The notes under the pieces are model-generated. The model was not told where the DNA came from. It saw only the letters and a program-made list of their open reading frames with translations, and ran no database searches. Below are positions 11,208 to 21,930 of a stretch of DNA of 64,000 bases, one piece after another. The position numbers were made by a program, and so were the translations under genes. The DNA is from Heterodera schachtii (taxonomy: Eukaryota > Nematoda > Chromadorea > Rhabditida > Heteroderidae): contig SIJG01000018.1 of assembly GCA_023374025.1 (NCBI GenBank), positions 1,660,175-1,724,174 of the forward strand, in the 5' to 3' direction. The number at the start of each line of letters is the position of its first letter. Within the stretch, counting starts at the first letter, position 1.

Positions 11208-11429
11208 TCATGCCCAACTTAATCTTCTAGGAGTTGATAATGTAAAAATGGTCATTTCGCGGTAGGTATTTTTGAAGGCTGATTTAAAGAAAATGAAAAC
11301 AGATACTGAGACAGTGAAATAATGATTAAATAGAGCAAAGTTAGGACTATAAGAAATAATTGGAAAAATTTTAATTCGCACAAATTGGATTATTGGAGAT
11401 GCGAGTCTTAAAATAGCCTCCAAAAACCG
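11208..11429 (-). CDS. Candidate terminal exon of a membrane-like protein
   Basis: On minus an acceptor-like CTTACAAAG precedes 73 open codons ending TGA at 11208. Visible peptide features are RFLEAILRLASPII, FALFNHYFTVSVSVFIFF (one hydrophobic segment), then the basic tail KSAFKNTYREMTIF and STPRRLSWA. A hydrophobic segment followed by F-K-N-x-Y-R-E resembles the end of the last helix and cytoplasmic tail of seven-helix receptors, but that is only a shape argument. The strand agrees with the skew rule. No upstream exons were found. Confidence 0.4.
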   Translation of the reverse strand, partial: RFLEAILRLASPIIQFVRIKIFPIISYSPNFALFNHYFTVSVSVFIFFKSAFKNTYREMTIFTLSTPRRLSWA

Positions 11430-11502
11430 CTTTGTAAGCCCACGAAGTAACAAAAATTTTTAAAAATCATGAAAATTCTGAAAACAACTAAGTTAGATAA
11501 AT

Positions 11503-11895
11503 CTGCCACTCTGAAACCGAATATGGCCTTTACTACTCCAACTTCATGCATGGAGTTGAATAAATACAAGCTCAAGTAGCAAAGATATGTCTGATTTAAG
11601 TCTTCGGATTCTACTGGTCTAATTTGTAGAAAAAGACTTCTTTTTTTGGTATATCAGGTTTAGTTTTTGACCATAGAAAATTCGAGAAAAATTAGTGGGA
11701 AAATTCCAATTTTGGCATGGCCAGAAAAAAGGCTGAAAAAATCGATCAACCAAAGAAAAAGTGAAACGATGGTATGAATTGAAAGAGAAGACAATGACAA
11801 AAAAAAAAGAATTATTAAAATAAGTACAAAAATTAGGGTTTATGAATTTTTGAATTTGGCAGAAAAAATTTGTGAGGAAACATATGTTACACCCT
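11503..11895 (-). repeat. Inverted repeat arm, partner 16826-17247
   Basis: Read on the minus strand, this matches 16826-17247 over about 400 bp with scattered changes. Landmarks are AAGGCCATATTCGGTTTCAG / reverse of CTGAAACCGAATATGGCCTT, the ACTCCATGCATGAAATTG-like segment, AAAGTGAAACGATGGT, AAATCGATCAACCAAAG and TTTGTGAGGAAACATATG / CATAAGTTTCCGTACAAA. The arms are 5 kb apart. The right arm sits in a local T-rich island, as if a segment had been copied and inverted. Confidence 0.8.
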
Positions 11896-12240
11896 AAGTA
11901 AATTCCTGAAGCAAAAAATATATATTTAAATTAGAGTGAAAGAACGAAATATATAATATATATATTCAGGCAAAGATTTTGGTATTAAAGAAACCCTAGA
12001 ATTTTCATATTTCTTTGTGGTTAAATATTTCTCCAAATAAATTAAAAACCCAATTTATATGACTAATTTGTAAGTTCGGCAAGTAAAAAAGAAGGGCATC
12101 CTGCGCCCATGGGAAATGAATTTTATTTTAAAAAAATTGCTAATAATATTAAATAAACTAGAAATTTTAAGCCTAATAAAAACAAATAAAAAGTCCAAAT
12201 TTTTTAAAATAAATATTTATTATTAAGGGATTTCGCGTAT

Positions 12241-12357
12241 ATTTATTATTTTCTTTTCCTTTAATGTTCGTTACGCTCTATTCTTGAGTAAATTTTTGAG
12301 CCTTTATGATTTCTTATCTTAAAAACGAAACAAAAAGTTAAAATTAAAATGTGTACT
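12241..12357 (+). repeat. Perfect 117 bp inverted repeat, left arm
   Basis: Reads ATTTATTATTTTCTTTTCCT ... AAATTAAAATGTGTACT. The reverse complement is present without visible mismatch at 12941-13057. Perfect identity over 117 bp in this A+T-rich DNA means the pair is recent or kept identical by gene conversion. Flanks show no obvious target-site duplication. Confidence 0.85.
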
Positions 12358-12940
12358 AGGTACGGGTTTTGTCACCCCCTCCTGAAATATTTTTTTAAAT
12401 AATTTTTACAAGGCTATATTTTACGCTGGTCACGAATCTGACGTTTATTTTTACATATGGGCATGCTTTTATTGTAAAAATCATAAAAAGAGAAATCTTT
12501 TAAAGATAAAGAAATAAAATTTCAATTAATTAATTCACCAGAAAACATATTAACATGGAAAAGAAATTATTATATGCACCAATCATCCAGAGGATGGACT
12601 TGCTTAGATTATGGGAGAAGGATACAGCCCTTTGATTGTTTATCGAATTGATATTTTAAAAAAATTTAAAAAAGAAATCATTCGGAAAGGAAAAAGATTT
12701 ATTTAAATTTATAGCCTTAAAAATAAATGAAATATTAAATAGCGAATGAATTTCTTCTAGACTAAAAAATATGCTTAAAACTCAATAGCTTTTAAGGCTT
12801 ATGTTAATTAATTTATTAAATAACCAAATCAATGTTTTAATATTCGCTTAGAAGCAATGGAGCATATTGCTGAAACTGCGCAATTTAAAGCACCAAAGCA
12901 TTTCAAATATGTTCTAATTTATCATTTACGGGCTTATAAC
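12358..12940. other. 583 bp interior of the perfect inverted repeat
   Basis: Starts with a less A+T-rich stretch (AGGTACGGGTTTTGTCACCC) and contains CGCTGGTCACGAATCTGACG. No transposase-like frame was found. If the whole 12241-13057 unit is a DNA transposon derivative, it is non-autonomous. Confidence 0.45.
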
Positions 12941-13057
12941 AGTACACATTTTAATTTTAACTTTTTGTTTCGTTTTTAAGATAAGAAATCATAAAGGCTC
13001 AAAAATTTACTCAAGAATAGAGCGTAACGAACATTAAAGGAAAAGAAAATAATAAAT
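12941..13057 (-). repeat. Perfect 117 bp inverted repeat, right arm
   Basis: Exact reverse complement of 12241-12357, beginning AGTACACATTTTAATTTTAA. The two arms could form a long hairpin RNA if transcribed, with a 583-nt loop. Confidence 0.85.
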
Positions 13058-13254
13058 GTTAAAATAACAAAAGAGAAAAAAAGCATTAAAAATGGAATAA
13101 ACATTTTATAAGCTATAATAATAATAGTGATTAAGACAGACAGACAACAACGAATTAAAGAAATTTTGCCAAATCCTGGACATGAATCCTAAACCATGAA
13201 TGATACAAAGAAAAGCTAAAAGGGTCAATTAAATAAAATAAACGTCATCCATAA

Positions 13255-13760
13255 AAAGGACAAACTACGCCATTTATTGGACGGACATTCGTCCAAAATC
13301 ATAGGTACCTTATGGGTTGGACGCTCGAGTTTGACTATTTTAATATGCGTCTTTAACGCACATAAACTTATGAAAATAAATGTAATTAAAAATAATGGTT
13401 TATGGAAACGATGATTAGAATAATCCAAGAGATGAAACAAATTAATCCGTTCTCTTAGTCCAAAAATTTTTACAAAAATCACATTTGTGCATTTAATTAC
13501 CCACGTTTAGGCAAATGTTGCTTATTCATGGATTGATAAAATTCGTTAAAGAATTACCAATTAATTTTTAAAAAAATTTTAAAATTACAATAAAAAATAA
13601 AATTAAATTATACTTTTAGAAAGAATGGATGAAAACATTGATACAGCGAAATTGTAAATTTTAATAATTGTCAAGAACTCGGAGTACAAATCCAGCAGTA
13701 GCATGATATTCTGCCATTAAAAAGTTTATTATTAAAATCCAACTCGGAAATAAATAAAAC
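13255..13760 (+). repeat. Family B tail plus fragment of the 7.7-9.3 kb unit
   Basis: 13265-13345 carries GGTACCTTATGGGTTGGACG and CTCGAGTTTGAC as in 7650-7690. 13670-13755 carries AAGAACTCGGAGTACAAATC and GCCATTAAAAAGTTTATTAT as in 8432-8510. The order is the same as at 7.6-8.5 kb, so this is an internally deleted copy of the same composite unit. The 85-codon minus frame over it is not kept in the other copies. Confidence 0.6.
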
Positions 13761-15291
13761 GAATAAATTTAAATTGTAAAGTAGAATATTCCAACAAAAA
13801 TTGTTTATCGTATAACTTGCAAATAAAAAAGATTAATTCTTATCCTTTGTATACTAATAAGATGTCAGTAAAACAAAAAATAAAATAATGTTACTTTTTT
13901 ACCAATCAATGCGTTTTAATAATCTACAAATTATAATAAATCAAAAAATATTTTAAAAATTACAAAAAGGAAAAGCAAGTTAAGCCATAAAAACAATAAA
14001 AAATTAAACAATAAATTTAATATGAAAATCAAATAAAAACAATAAAAGGTATATAAATCATGTATATTCTTTACTAGGCAAAAATGAACTCAATGTATAA
14101 AATAAAATTAAAGCTAACTTTCTTACACTACAAAATTAAAATAATGACCTGGTTTAAGGTGCTAAAAATTGAAAAAAAATTGCTAATAAAAATATTAATA
14201 AAATAAATAAGACATTAACAACAATTATTTTAATTGAATAATAAAATTATTAAGTGAAAATCTAATTTTTTTTTGTTTAAAAAGGAATATTAAACAGAGC
14301 TACATTACAAATTTTAAAAAATGAAAAAACACAAAAACTTGTTGCTGGAGCCCAAATTCATATGGTTACGAATCGACGCGAAGAATCAATATTATTAATT
14401 AAACAAAATATTCATTAACTCAATGTTCAATAGACAAAATAATTAATATAAAACAAAGTATCTTATAATAAAAATAAATTTCACTATTTATTTTTTTTTT
14501 TTATTATTTTATTATTTTTTAACGAATTGAATAATTTAAAATAATTTTGGGGTCCAAAAAAGCGTTTTAAAATATTAGCAAATTGATCAAATTGTTTTCT
14601 TTCAACCTTATGACACTTAAATTAATTGATTTTAATATCTTTTGAAAACACCTTGGTCCAGGTCTGGGCCTGAGTTATTTCAAAATGGTTTAAAAACAAT
14701 CAAATGTTTAAAAAAAATCAAAAAATTGCTTATGGAACTTCTAAAATATCTAATCAAAAAAAAAACTTGAAAGTGATTGGAAAAAATGAAATTAAAAAAA
14801 ATTATTTTAAAAGGAGAAAAACAAAATATATTCAAAACAATTAAATTTCTCAGAAAAGTAGTGAAATTACTAAAATATATTTTTTCTTTACAGTCGAAAG
14901 GGATAATTTGCGATTTTTAAATTTTAATAATTTCTACTAAATTAATAATCATCTCATTTGGATAATTGAATTATGACAAAATAAAATACAATTAATTTCT
15001 TCAGTCAGATGAAAAAAAGAATGCAATTAAAATACCTTTTTAACAAATTCACAATGCTGCTTGGAAGAAAAGGTGCCCATTTTGGAGATGAACGAGAAAA
15101 ATAATGAAAATTTTTTTCAACAGGTCAAGAATTTAAAAAAAGTTCAAATAAAATAATTACAAACAAAAAATATTGTTTTTACGAAGTCTATTTACCAAAG
15201 ATTGGGCCTAACGTGAATAAAAAATATTTATTCATCAAAATATTGTTGAAAAAATTTAAAAAATAGTAGAATATCAAATAATAAAATATAA
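13761..15291. other. A+T-rich, nothing recognised
   Basis: Long low-complexity A+T-rich stretch. Slightly less biased words occur at 14340-14380, 14650-14690 and 15045-15100 (GCTGCTTGGAAGAAAAGGTG), none with a convincing frame, splice border or repeat partner. Confidence 0.4.
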
Positions 15292-15444
15292 CTAAAAATT
15301 ATAAATGACAAACATCAAAAATAATGTAACGTCTTTATTTTGTTTTCGAACCTTCGGAATAACATTAAATGTATCAAAGTTTGCATTAAACTGTTTAAAG
15401 ATGGTGTTAACATTGGTAGTGAAATTTAAATTTACAATTGGCAT
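15292..15444 (-). CDS. Candidate 50-residue ORF, minus strand
   Basis: ATG at 15444 to TAG at 15292. The peptide starts MPIVNLNFTTNVNTIFKQ and continues FNANFDTFNVIPKVRK before a hydrophobic end. An in-frame TAA lies just upstream and a GCTTCAG acceptor-like site seven bases before the ATG, which would suit cis- or trans-splicing. The MP-x-V-x-L start superficially recalls the macrophage migration inhibitory factor superfamily, whose mature proteins begin with Pro-2. The rest does not support that clearly. No second copy is known. Confidence 0.3.
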   Translation of the reverse strand: MPIVNLNFTTNVNTIFKQFNANFDTFNVIPKVRKQNKDVTLFLMFVIYNF

Positions 15445-15724
15445 ATATTAAGCTGAAGCACCGAATCGTACAAAACATCTATGGAAATGACGTATTAAGA
15501 AAATTTTAAATTGAAAACAAATGGAAAATTTAATAGTTTATTAGCAAGCACAGATATTTCAATATATCGACTCAAGCTTAAGAAAAAATAATCATATAAA
15601 AGTTAAATTTAATACGATGTAACATAAAATTCTTAATTAATATAATTAATTTGAAATAATTAACTTGAAATAAATTATCAAGGTTTTAAAAATATGAATT
15701 TAACAAAAAATTGCAATTTTAATT

Positions 15725-15979
15725 TTATTTAAATATATAATTTGTATTGTATTAAGAGATTTAATTACCCAAGTTGGAGCTGAACAAGAAAATATTTTAT
15801 TAGAGAGAACATGTAAACAAACTTTACAACAGGAAGTAAAATGAACTCTAATAATAATTATGGAGTCAGAACAACAATTAGCAAACTTCAACAGCATCAA
15901 AACTGGTGGTTTTTCAATCAGTGCCGAATGCCAAAGTAATGAACTTTCAAGCGTTCATAAAAACTACAAAATATTTTAA
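15725..15979 (+). pseudogene. Protein-like + frame interrupted by one TGA
   Basis: One continuous frame holds RDLITQVGAEQENILLER and CKQTLQQEVK, then TGA at 15842-15844. It resumes in the same frame with ATG at 15860 (MESEQQLANFNSIKTGGF, SISAECQSNELSSV) to TAA at 15977. Gln/Glu-rich, non-low-complexity content on both sides of the stop suggests a decayed exon, a short intron around the stop, or two small ORFs. It is on the + strand, against the local skew rule, like the exons at 16547-16820 with which it might belong. Confidence 0.35.
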
Positions 15980-16546
15980 TTACGAAGGAAATATAAAATA
16001 CGAAATAATTTAAATCAAATTACATAAAATTAAACTGAACCTTATTGCATTAATTAACTAAAAGAAATTAAATAATAACAAAGAAAAAACAAAACTAAAA
16101 TTGACCAATCAATATCAATGTTTGTGCATTACGCTTCTAACACGAGTTTTCGAATGTGTCAAATACTATCAATTAAAAATATTCAAAAGTTTCACTAATT
16201 CATTCATTTAATTTCGAAAACTTTATAATACAAAACTGATATAATATGGTCAATAATCTAAATTAAATTATGCTGAGCACAAAATAAATAATAATTTAAA
16301 AATTTCACTTATACATAACTTGGTTAGGTATTTTATTGTGACTATATCTCCTTGCCGCTAATAAAAAGAAATTATTTATTTTTTTTTATTTTAATAATTT
16401 AAACATTTATTTAAATATAATTCCATTATTAATAATTAAAATTTTTTGTTGGTGTATTCTTATACTATTAATTTTGGCTCTATTTATTGGTCATTTGCAT
16501 AATAATTGAAAACACATAGGACTATCGAATGATATTATGATTTTAG

Positions 16547-16820
16547 AATTGGTTGCTTCTGAGCAAATGAGTCAATTAAAGTGGCAACAAAAAAATTTGG
16601 TACTTTTCCGTTTTGGGGCCAAATTTTGATTTTTTTTTTAAATCAACAGCGGGCGCGTAGAATTGCTAAAGCTACGCGTCAAAATTATTTCGAAGGCATA
16701 AATGCCATAATTAGAGCTAAGATTTCTTCGAATGAAGGGTCTGCGCCACAGGGTTTTGACATTTTCGCGTCCAGAGGAATTCGCACAAATACGAGTCAAG
16801 TTTTACTAACCCGCTTTTGA
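16547..16820 (+). CDS. Candidate last two exons of a + strand gene
   Basis: Exon 16547-16599 follows a TGATTTTAG acceptor and reads LVASEQMSQLKWQQKNL. A 50 bp intron (GTACTT at 16600 to AATCAACAG at 16649) leads in frame to exon 16650-16820, reading RARRIAKATRQNYFEGINA, IIRAKISSNEGSAPQGF and a TNTSQVLLTRF end at TGA. The joined frame, nematode-sized intron and coding-like composition (GCG, CGT, GCC codons in A+T-rich DNA) make this the best spliced model in the first third. I do not recognise the family. It is the C-terminus of something, with no transmembrane segment. The exon sits in a local T-rich island that continues into the inverted repeat arm. Confidence 0.5.
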
Positions 16821-16825
16821 TTTAA

Positions 16826-17247
16826 AAAATTCAACCATAAGTTTCCGTACAAATTTTTTCTGTAAAATTCATAAATTCAAACTCCGTAATTTCTGTACAT
16901 TTTAATAATTATTTTTTTTGTATTATTTGTCATTGTCTTTTCTTTCATTTCACACCATCGTTTCACTTTTTCTTTGCTTGATCGATTTTTGCAGCCTTTT
17001 TCCCGACCAGCCAAAATTGGAAATTTGCCCACCAATTTTCTCGAATTTTTTATGGTCAAAAATGAAAGTAATACAACAAAAACGAAGTCTTTCTGTATAA
17101 TTTAGACAAATACGCATATGGTCTTAAATCTGACCTAACTTTGCTAGTTGATCTTGTACTGCTTCAACTCCATGCATGAAATTGAGGTTCAATGAGACCC
17201 AGAGACCAAATCGAAGGCCATATTCGGTTTCAGAGTGGCCGATTTAC
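16826..17247 (+). repeat. Inverted repeat arm, partner 11503-11895
   Basis: T-rich on the + strand, unlike its surroundings. Starts just after the stop of the 16650-16820 exon, so it may contain that gene's 3' end. The partner at 11.5 kb lacks any recognisable copy of the exon. ORF-like frames here are by-products. Confidence 0.8.
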
Positions 17248-18366
17248 CCAAATAAATTTCGGAATTTCCAATATCATTTTAAAAGTTTTTGTTCATTGGT
17301 GGTCTTGAAAAAATTCGAAATAAATATCTGGCAAGATTGTTTAATCTTATTGCAAAAATATCTTCGTAAAAATATCTGTATTTCAACTAGCAAATAATCC
17401 AAGAAATGTGCGGTCAAAAATCATCCAATTTAATTAATAAATTTCTGACAATCTCAATATTAAACAATTAAATTTATCTCATACTCTAAAAAATATTCAA
17501 ATCTGAATTTAAAAATTTGTATGCTTTTATAAATATCATTAAAAAGAAAAAATTAAAAAAACTTTTTTACTGAAGATAAAATTTCTTGAAGCAAAAACTT
17601 AAATAATCATTGAGGAATTAATTTTGCCGTGTTTCTGCAATATAAAAATGCAAAAAATCCCTAAATACAATGAGAAACAAATAAAATTGTTAAAACAAAA
17701 TTATTATTTTCAAGTAAAATATAATAAATGCAGAAACAAGAGAATTTTGAAGAAAAAGAATTCCGTAATCGAGAGAAAACTGAAAACATATAATAAAAAT
17801 ACGTTTAATAAAAAATGATGTTGAAATTTAAAAAAATATACGAAGAAATTTAACATTTTAAAGCGGCTAAATAGAAAAATATAAAAATTTTAATGTCAGA
17901 AAAACATTTCCAGGATTTTTATAATGAGTTTTTCCTTCTGAAAAGCTTGAATAAAGTCAGTCTGAACCAGAGGATTTGAGATTACAAAACAATTACATAA
18001 AGTCAATTTGTGATTTTGCCGAGTTATACTGTATAATAAAAATAAGAAAAGTCCGAGTATTCTTTATTAATGTTATCCGACGCCATCATAGACCATTTTT
18101 TTTTACTTAATACTAAATAATGAAATAATTATTAATTAAACAGTTAAATTGGTAGAAAATTGTAATGATTTAAAATTTAATTAAAATCTTTAATGTTTAA
18201 ACATATGTGATGATTGAAATATCTTATTAAAAATTGTCTTCATTTAAAGAAATTTCATGAATTTCTTAAATTAAAATACAAGTATCTACCGCTGATACAA
18301 CGCAAGGACATGAATCTTCTCTAGCCGAGGGGTAAAATTAAATTAATAAAATTTCATTAATTAAAC
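17248..18366. other. A+T-rich, nothing recognised
   Basis: T-rich until about 17400, A-rich afterwards. The Lys/Asn-rich 64-codon frame at 17624-17818 is what A-rich DNA gives by chance. A weak family-B-like segment lies near 18120-18210. Confidence 0.4.
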
Positions 18367-19019
18367 TAGAGTGCCACGGGACCGGGACCGGGACCGGGAC
18401 CGGGACCGGGCCGGGAATTCCCGGTCATCCGAGGTCCCGGTCCCGGTTCCCGGTCCCGGGTTTTGAAAAGCTCAGGTCCCGGTCCCGGTCCCGGTAGGGC
18501 AACCGGGAACCGGGAAAAACAAGCACTGGTAAGAATGGGGGTCTGAGTGGAAAATTAGTGATGAAAATTGGAATCAAAAGGAAAAAATATAAAAAAAAAA
18601 TGATTAAAATATTTTTTAAGAGTGTTACAACCAATTGTCCAAATGGCCTAGTGGCTAGTCCCCTTGACTTTTGTCTTCTTCTTTCCCCTGGTTCAATCCC
18701 TCTACGGAAATTAAAATATTTTGAATTTTCTTTTTGTACTAGTATATTCATGGTTTTCCTATCGACAAAATATGATTTCTCATATATTTTTCTATTTATA
18801 TATATTTTATTATTTTTTTTAAATGAAAATATGTACATATTGAGCCTAATAAATCCAAAAAACTTGCCTTTTTGTTGAAAATCTGTTAACAAATTACACT
18901 CAAATTTTCAAAATTTTCCCCGGCGGCGCCTATCGGCACCGTCCCGGTCCCGGCTTCTCAGGTCCCGGCAAGTCCCGGTCCCGGTTTTGGCAAAAAATTC
19001 CCGGTCCCGTGGCACTCTA
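18367..19019 (+). mobile_element. hAT-type MITE 1 (GGGACC ends), intact
   Basis: Termini TAGAGTGCCACGGGACCGGG and its inverted partner ending CCGTGGCACTCTA, flanked by a perfect 8-bp target duplication AATTAAAC (18359-18366 and 19020-19027). An 8-bp duplication and YAGNG-type ends are hallmarks of hAT transposons. Subterminal DNA is a run of GGGACC/GGTCCC repeats. Inside, in order, are a tRNA-like module (18640-18712), A+T-rich filler, and the shared core with its GC hairpin (18870-18945). There is no transposase, so it is non-autonomous. The two long frames over it (one per strand) are by-products. Confidence 0.85.
18640..18712 (+). ncRNA. tRNA-like module (degenerate, inside MITE 1)
   Basis: TGGCCTAGTGGCTAG matches a pol III A box, and GGTTCAATCCC 50 bp later matches a B box. 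The 3' side ends CTACGGA. A homologous module in the same relative place and orientation occurs in the 43.5-45.1 kb element. Stems are too damaged for a working tRNA. The pair of boxes and the CTTGACTTTTG segment between them suggest a tRNA-Glu-like or similar ancestor. It may act as a pol III promoter. Confidence 0.5.
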
Positions 19020-19218
19020 AATTAAACATTTATTCGTATGCGATGAAATTGTCAACTAATTCTTGTATTTATAAACTAAAATAAATCAAGGCAGAATATA
19101 CTTAAAAGCATTCTTTAAATTAAAAATTCATTAATTAATAATTATACCAAAAGCAGATTAAATATTTATTTATTATTTTTCAAAATTTATTTTTCAACTT
19201 AATGTTTTGGGTTTTAAT
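19020..19218 (+). repeat. Direct repeat X, copy 1
   Basis: About 195 bp from AATTAAACATTTATTCGTAT to CTTAATGTTTTGGGTTTTAA. The same sequence with a few changes is at 19968-20158. Each X follows a GGGACC element, so element plus X was duplicated in tandem, yet the element is inverted in the second copy. Confidence 0.85.
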
Positions 19219-19967
19219 TAGAGTTGAGCGGGACCGGGAATTTTGGGCAAAACCGGGACCGGGACTTGCCGGGACCTGAGAAGCCGGGACCGGGACCTCG
19301 ATTTATTTTCGGGACCGGGAACCGGGACCAACCGGGACTTTTAAAAATTCAAAAAAATTCAAAAAATTTTTAAAAATTCAAATATTAATTTATGTCAATT
19401 GAAAATAATACAAAATTAAATTTTTATTTTGTTTTTTATTTAATAAAATCCAAAAGTTAAAGCATAATTAAATTAATGAAAATTTTCAAACTAAATTTAT
19501 TTAAATTATTTTTAAAAATAATCATTTTTGGACTAAATGATCGAATATTATTAGAAATTTATATTACTTTTCTGATCATTTTTTTTCGGCGCGCTTTTTG
19601 CAAAAAACTTTTGTGGAGAAAGGGGAGACCGGCGGTGCCGATAGGCGCCGCCGGGGAAAATTTTGAAAATTTGAGTGCAATTTGTTAACAGATTATCAAC
19701 AAAAAGGCAAGTTTTTTGGATTTATTAGGCTCAATATGTACATATTTTCATTAAAAAAAAATAATAAAATATATATAAATAAAAAATATATGAGAAATCA
19801 TATTTTGTCGATAGGAAAACCATGAGTATACAAAAAGAAAATTCAAAATATTTAAATTACTGTAGAGGGATGCTTGTTTTTCCCGGTTCCCGGTTGCCCT
19901 ACCGGGACCGGGACCGGGAAATAAATTTTCAAAATCCGGGACCGGGAACCGGGACCTCGGATGACCG
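19219..19967 (-). mobile_element. hAT-type MITE 2 (GGGACC ends), inverted and truncated
   Basis: Starts TAGAGTTGAGCGGGACCGGG. It contains the core hairpin in reverse (GGCGGTGCCGATAGGCGCCG at about 19632) and the filler of MITE 1 in reverse order. It ends within the GGGACC repeats at GGATGACCG, so the other terminus is lost. Compared with MITE 1 it lacks about 170 bp that exactly covers the tRNA-like module (junction AGCA/TCCCTCTA) but keeps about 300 bp between the core and the end that MITE 1 lacks. No transposase frame. Confidence 0.75.
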
Positions 19968-20158
19968 TTCATTAAACATTTATTCATATGCGATGAAATT
20001 GTCACTCTTGTATTTATAAACTAAAATAAACCAAGGCATAATATACTTAAAAGCATTTTTTAAATTAAAAAATTCATTAATATCAAAAGCAGATTAAATA
20101 TTTATTTATTATTTTTCAGAATTTATTTTTCAACTTAATGTTTTGGGATTTAATTACC
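19968..20158 (+). repeat. Direct repeat X, copy 2
   Basis: Partner of 19020-19218: TTCATTAAACATTTATTCAT, then GCGATGAAATTGTCA, CAAGGCATAATATACTTAAA and ATGTTTTGGGATTTAAT. It differs by short deletions and substitutions. Confidence 0.85.
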
Positions 20159-21504
20159 ACGATTGTGAGCATTTAATGCGTTTCCTAAATAAACTAAAAA
20201 ATAAAAAAAATTTGTTTTATTATAAAAAAAAATTCACGAAAAGAAGCAATAATGAAATGGCTGAACAAATATGATTTTAGGTCATTAGCTTTTGAAGAAC
20301 AATTGAGTTTATTTTCCATGAATTATTGTGAAGCAATGCCATGGATCAAACATATGGCAATTGAAACGTTTCTTAATATTTAAATATAAGTTCATAAAAA
20401 TAAAAACTTTTACTGAAATATATGGGCGCAAATGACGGTTGCGTCACAATGCCTCACAGAAATGTCCAACCCAAATGACACCACCGCCAAAACTAATATA
20501 GAAAAAACTTTTAGAAAAAATCATTATTATGAAATAACAAATTAATTAAAATTTGAATAGAAAAACCAAAATAATTAATTTTAAACATTTACAAAAATGA
20601 ACAAATTAGTTAACTTACCCAAAAAAATACAAAAACCAATATTATTATATTGAGGAAGCAATTGACCTGAAAAATTAAGTTTGATTGAAGAAAAAAATCT
20701 TTATTAGCAAACAGCTCGAATGATAAGATTAAGAATTTTTCTCGATATTTGAAAGTTAGCCAAAAAAATTTAATGAGAATTTGTAGGGGAGATATGTGTT
20801 TATAATAAATTAAAAAAGTTCTTCTTCAATAATATTGTTGATTTTTATCATTTCCATAAAAAGCGACATTATTATGATACGTTACCAGGATCAATAATAT
20901 AAAATTCATTTTTAAAATAAAATTAAGCAGAATAATGAAGAATTTAAAAAATTGAGCGCATCCTCTATGATAAAATATTATAAAAATAATGAAAAAATGA
21001 AATAATTGAAAAATAAAATCAATTTATATGAAAACCATTTGGATTTTTCATTTAAATCCTTGACTCTTTTTCATTGAAAAGGTTCATGATTGAAAAATGT
21101 CTAATCAAATGGATAAAAAATAGTAAAAATCAACCTTAACAGAATCAATTGAAAAGATTAATTTAAATATGTTAATAGGTCAATAAAATATGTAATAACC
21201 AGACAAATAAAATTGGTGACCCCGTTGGGCCAATCACATGAGAAAAAATAATAGCCAAAGGATTATGGTAAATAATATTTATATGAATAGAAATAAAAAA
21301 GATTGAAGAAAATTAGTGATTTAATATATTTGTAATTAAAAAGTTTATTTTTAATAAAGTGTTGGAATTCAATAAGAACTTCCTTAGCAGCACGACCGTT
21401 TGTGCATGGACATTCAAAAAATGACATAAAATTTAAAGCTGTAAAGAAATAGTTAAAATACCATTCCACAAAAAATTGCCAAAATAAAATTAATACCCCG
21501 AAGG
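20159..21504. other. A+T-rich, nothing recognised
   Basis: One less biased stretch at 20422-20490 (GGGCGCAAATGACGGTTGCG, then CACCACCGCC) has no clear frame. The GCGCAAATG word recalls the array family but is single. The rest is low-complexity. Confidence 0.4.
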
Positions 21505-21930
21505 ACAAATTAGGCTCTAATGCAGTTTCCGCGTCCAATCGACTTTTACGCGTCCAATCAATGACCATCCTCGGTTTCTTAAGCCATAACTTTTTTCTTA
21601 CTTGGTCAATCCATATATCCTTGGTATCAATTGAAAGCATAAAGTATCAGGAATTTACAAGAAAAGAGCAAATATGTACTTGCATTAAGAAATAAATTGC
21701 AATGAAAAAACCTGAAATTCATCATTTTTCGCGTATATTCAACAGTAATTTTTTGTCTATTGCCTTTATCTAAGTTTTCTATACAAAAACTTCAGTGAAC
21801 TTTAAGCTCTCGATTGATACCAAGAATGTAAGTTTTGACCAAGTAAGAAAAAAGTTATGGCTTAAGAAACCGAGGATGGTCATTGATTGGACGCGTAAAG
21901 TGCATTAGACCCCAAATTACATACAGCAGG
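21505..21930. mobile_element. Foldback/MITE-like hairpin element
   Basis: The arms at about 21505-21645 and 21795-21925 are inverted copies: TTACGCGTCCAATCAATGAC, CATCCTCGGTTTCTTAAGCC and ATAACTTTTTTCTTACTTGG read right to left on the other side. The spacer is about 150 bp. The left arm carries an extra CGCGTCCAATCGA copy. The outer ends TTAGGCTCTAATGCA / TGCATTAGACCCC could be the termini, but no clear target duplication is visible. The 125-codon minus frame across the left arm is a by-product. Confidence 0.75.

Noticed and set aside
15292..15444. Macrophage migration inhibitory factor-like N-terminus
   Set aside because: Only the MP-x-V-x-L start agrees; the remaining 45 residues lack the family's conserved pattern and the ORF is too short.
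18425..18892. 155-codon minus frame and 106-codon + frame
   Set aside because: They lie wholly inside a MITE and read through GGGACC repeats; the translated Arg-Asp-Arg-Asp runs are repeat by-products.
21263..21640. 125-codon minus frame
   Set aside because: It crosses one arm of a foldback element; the other arm does not preserve it.
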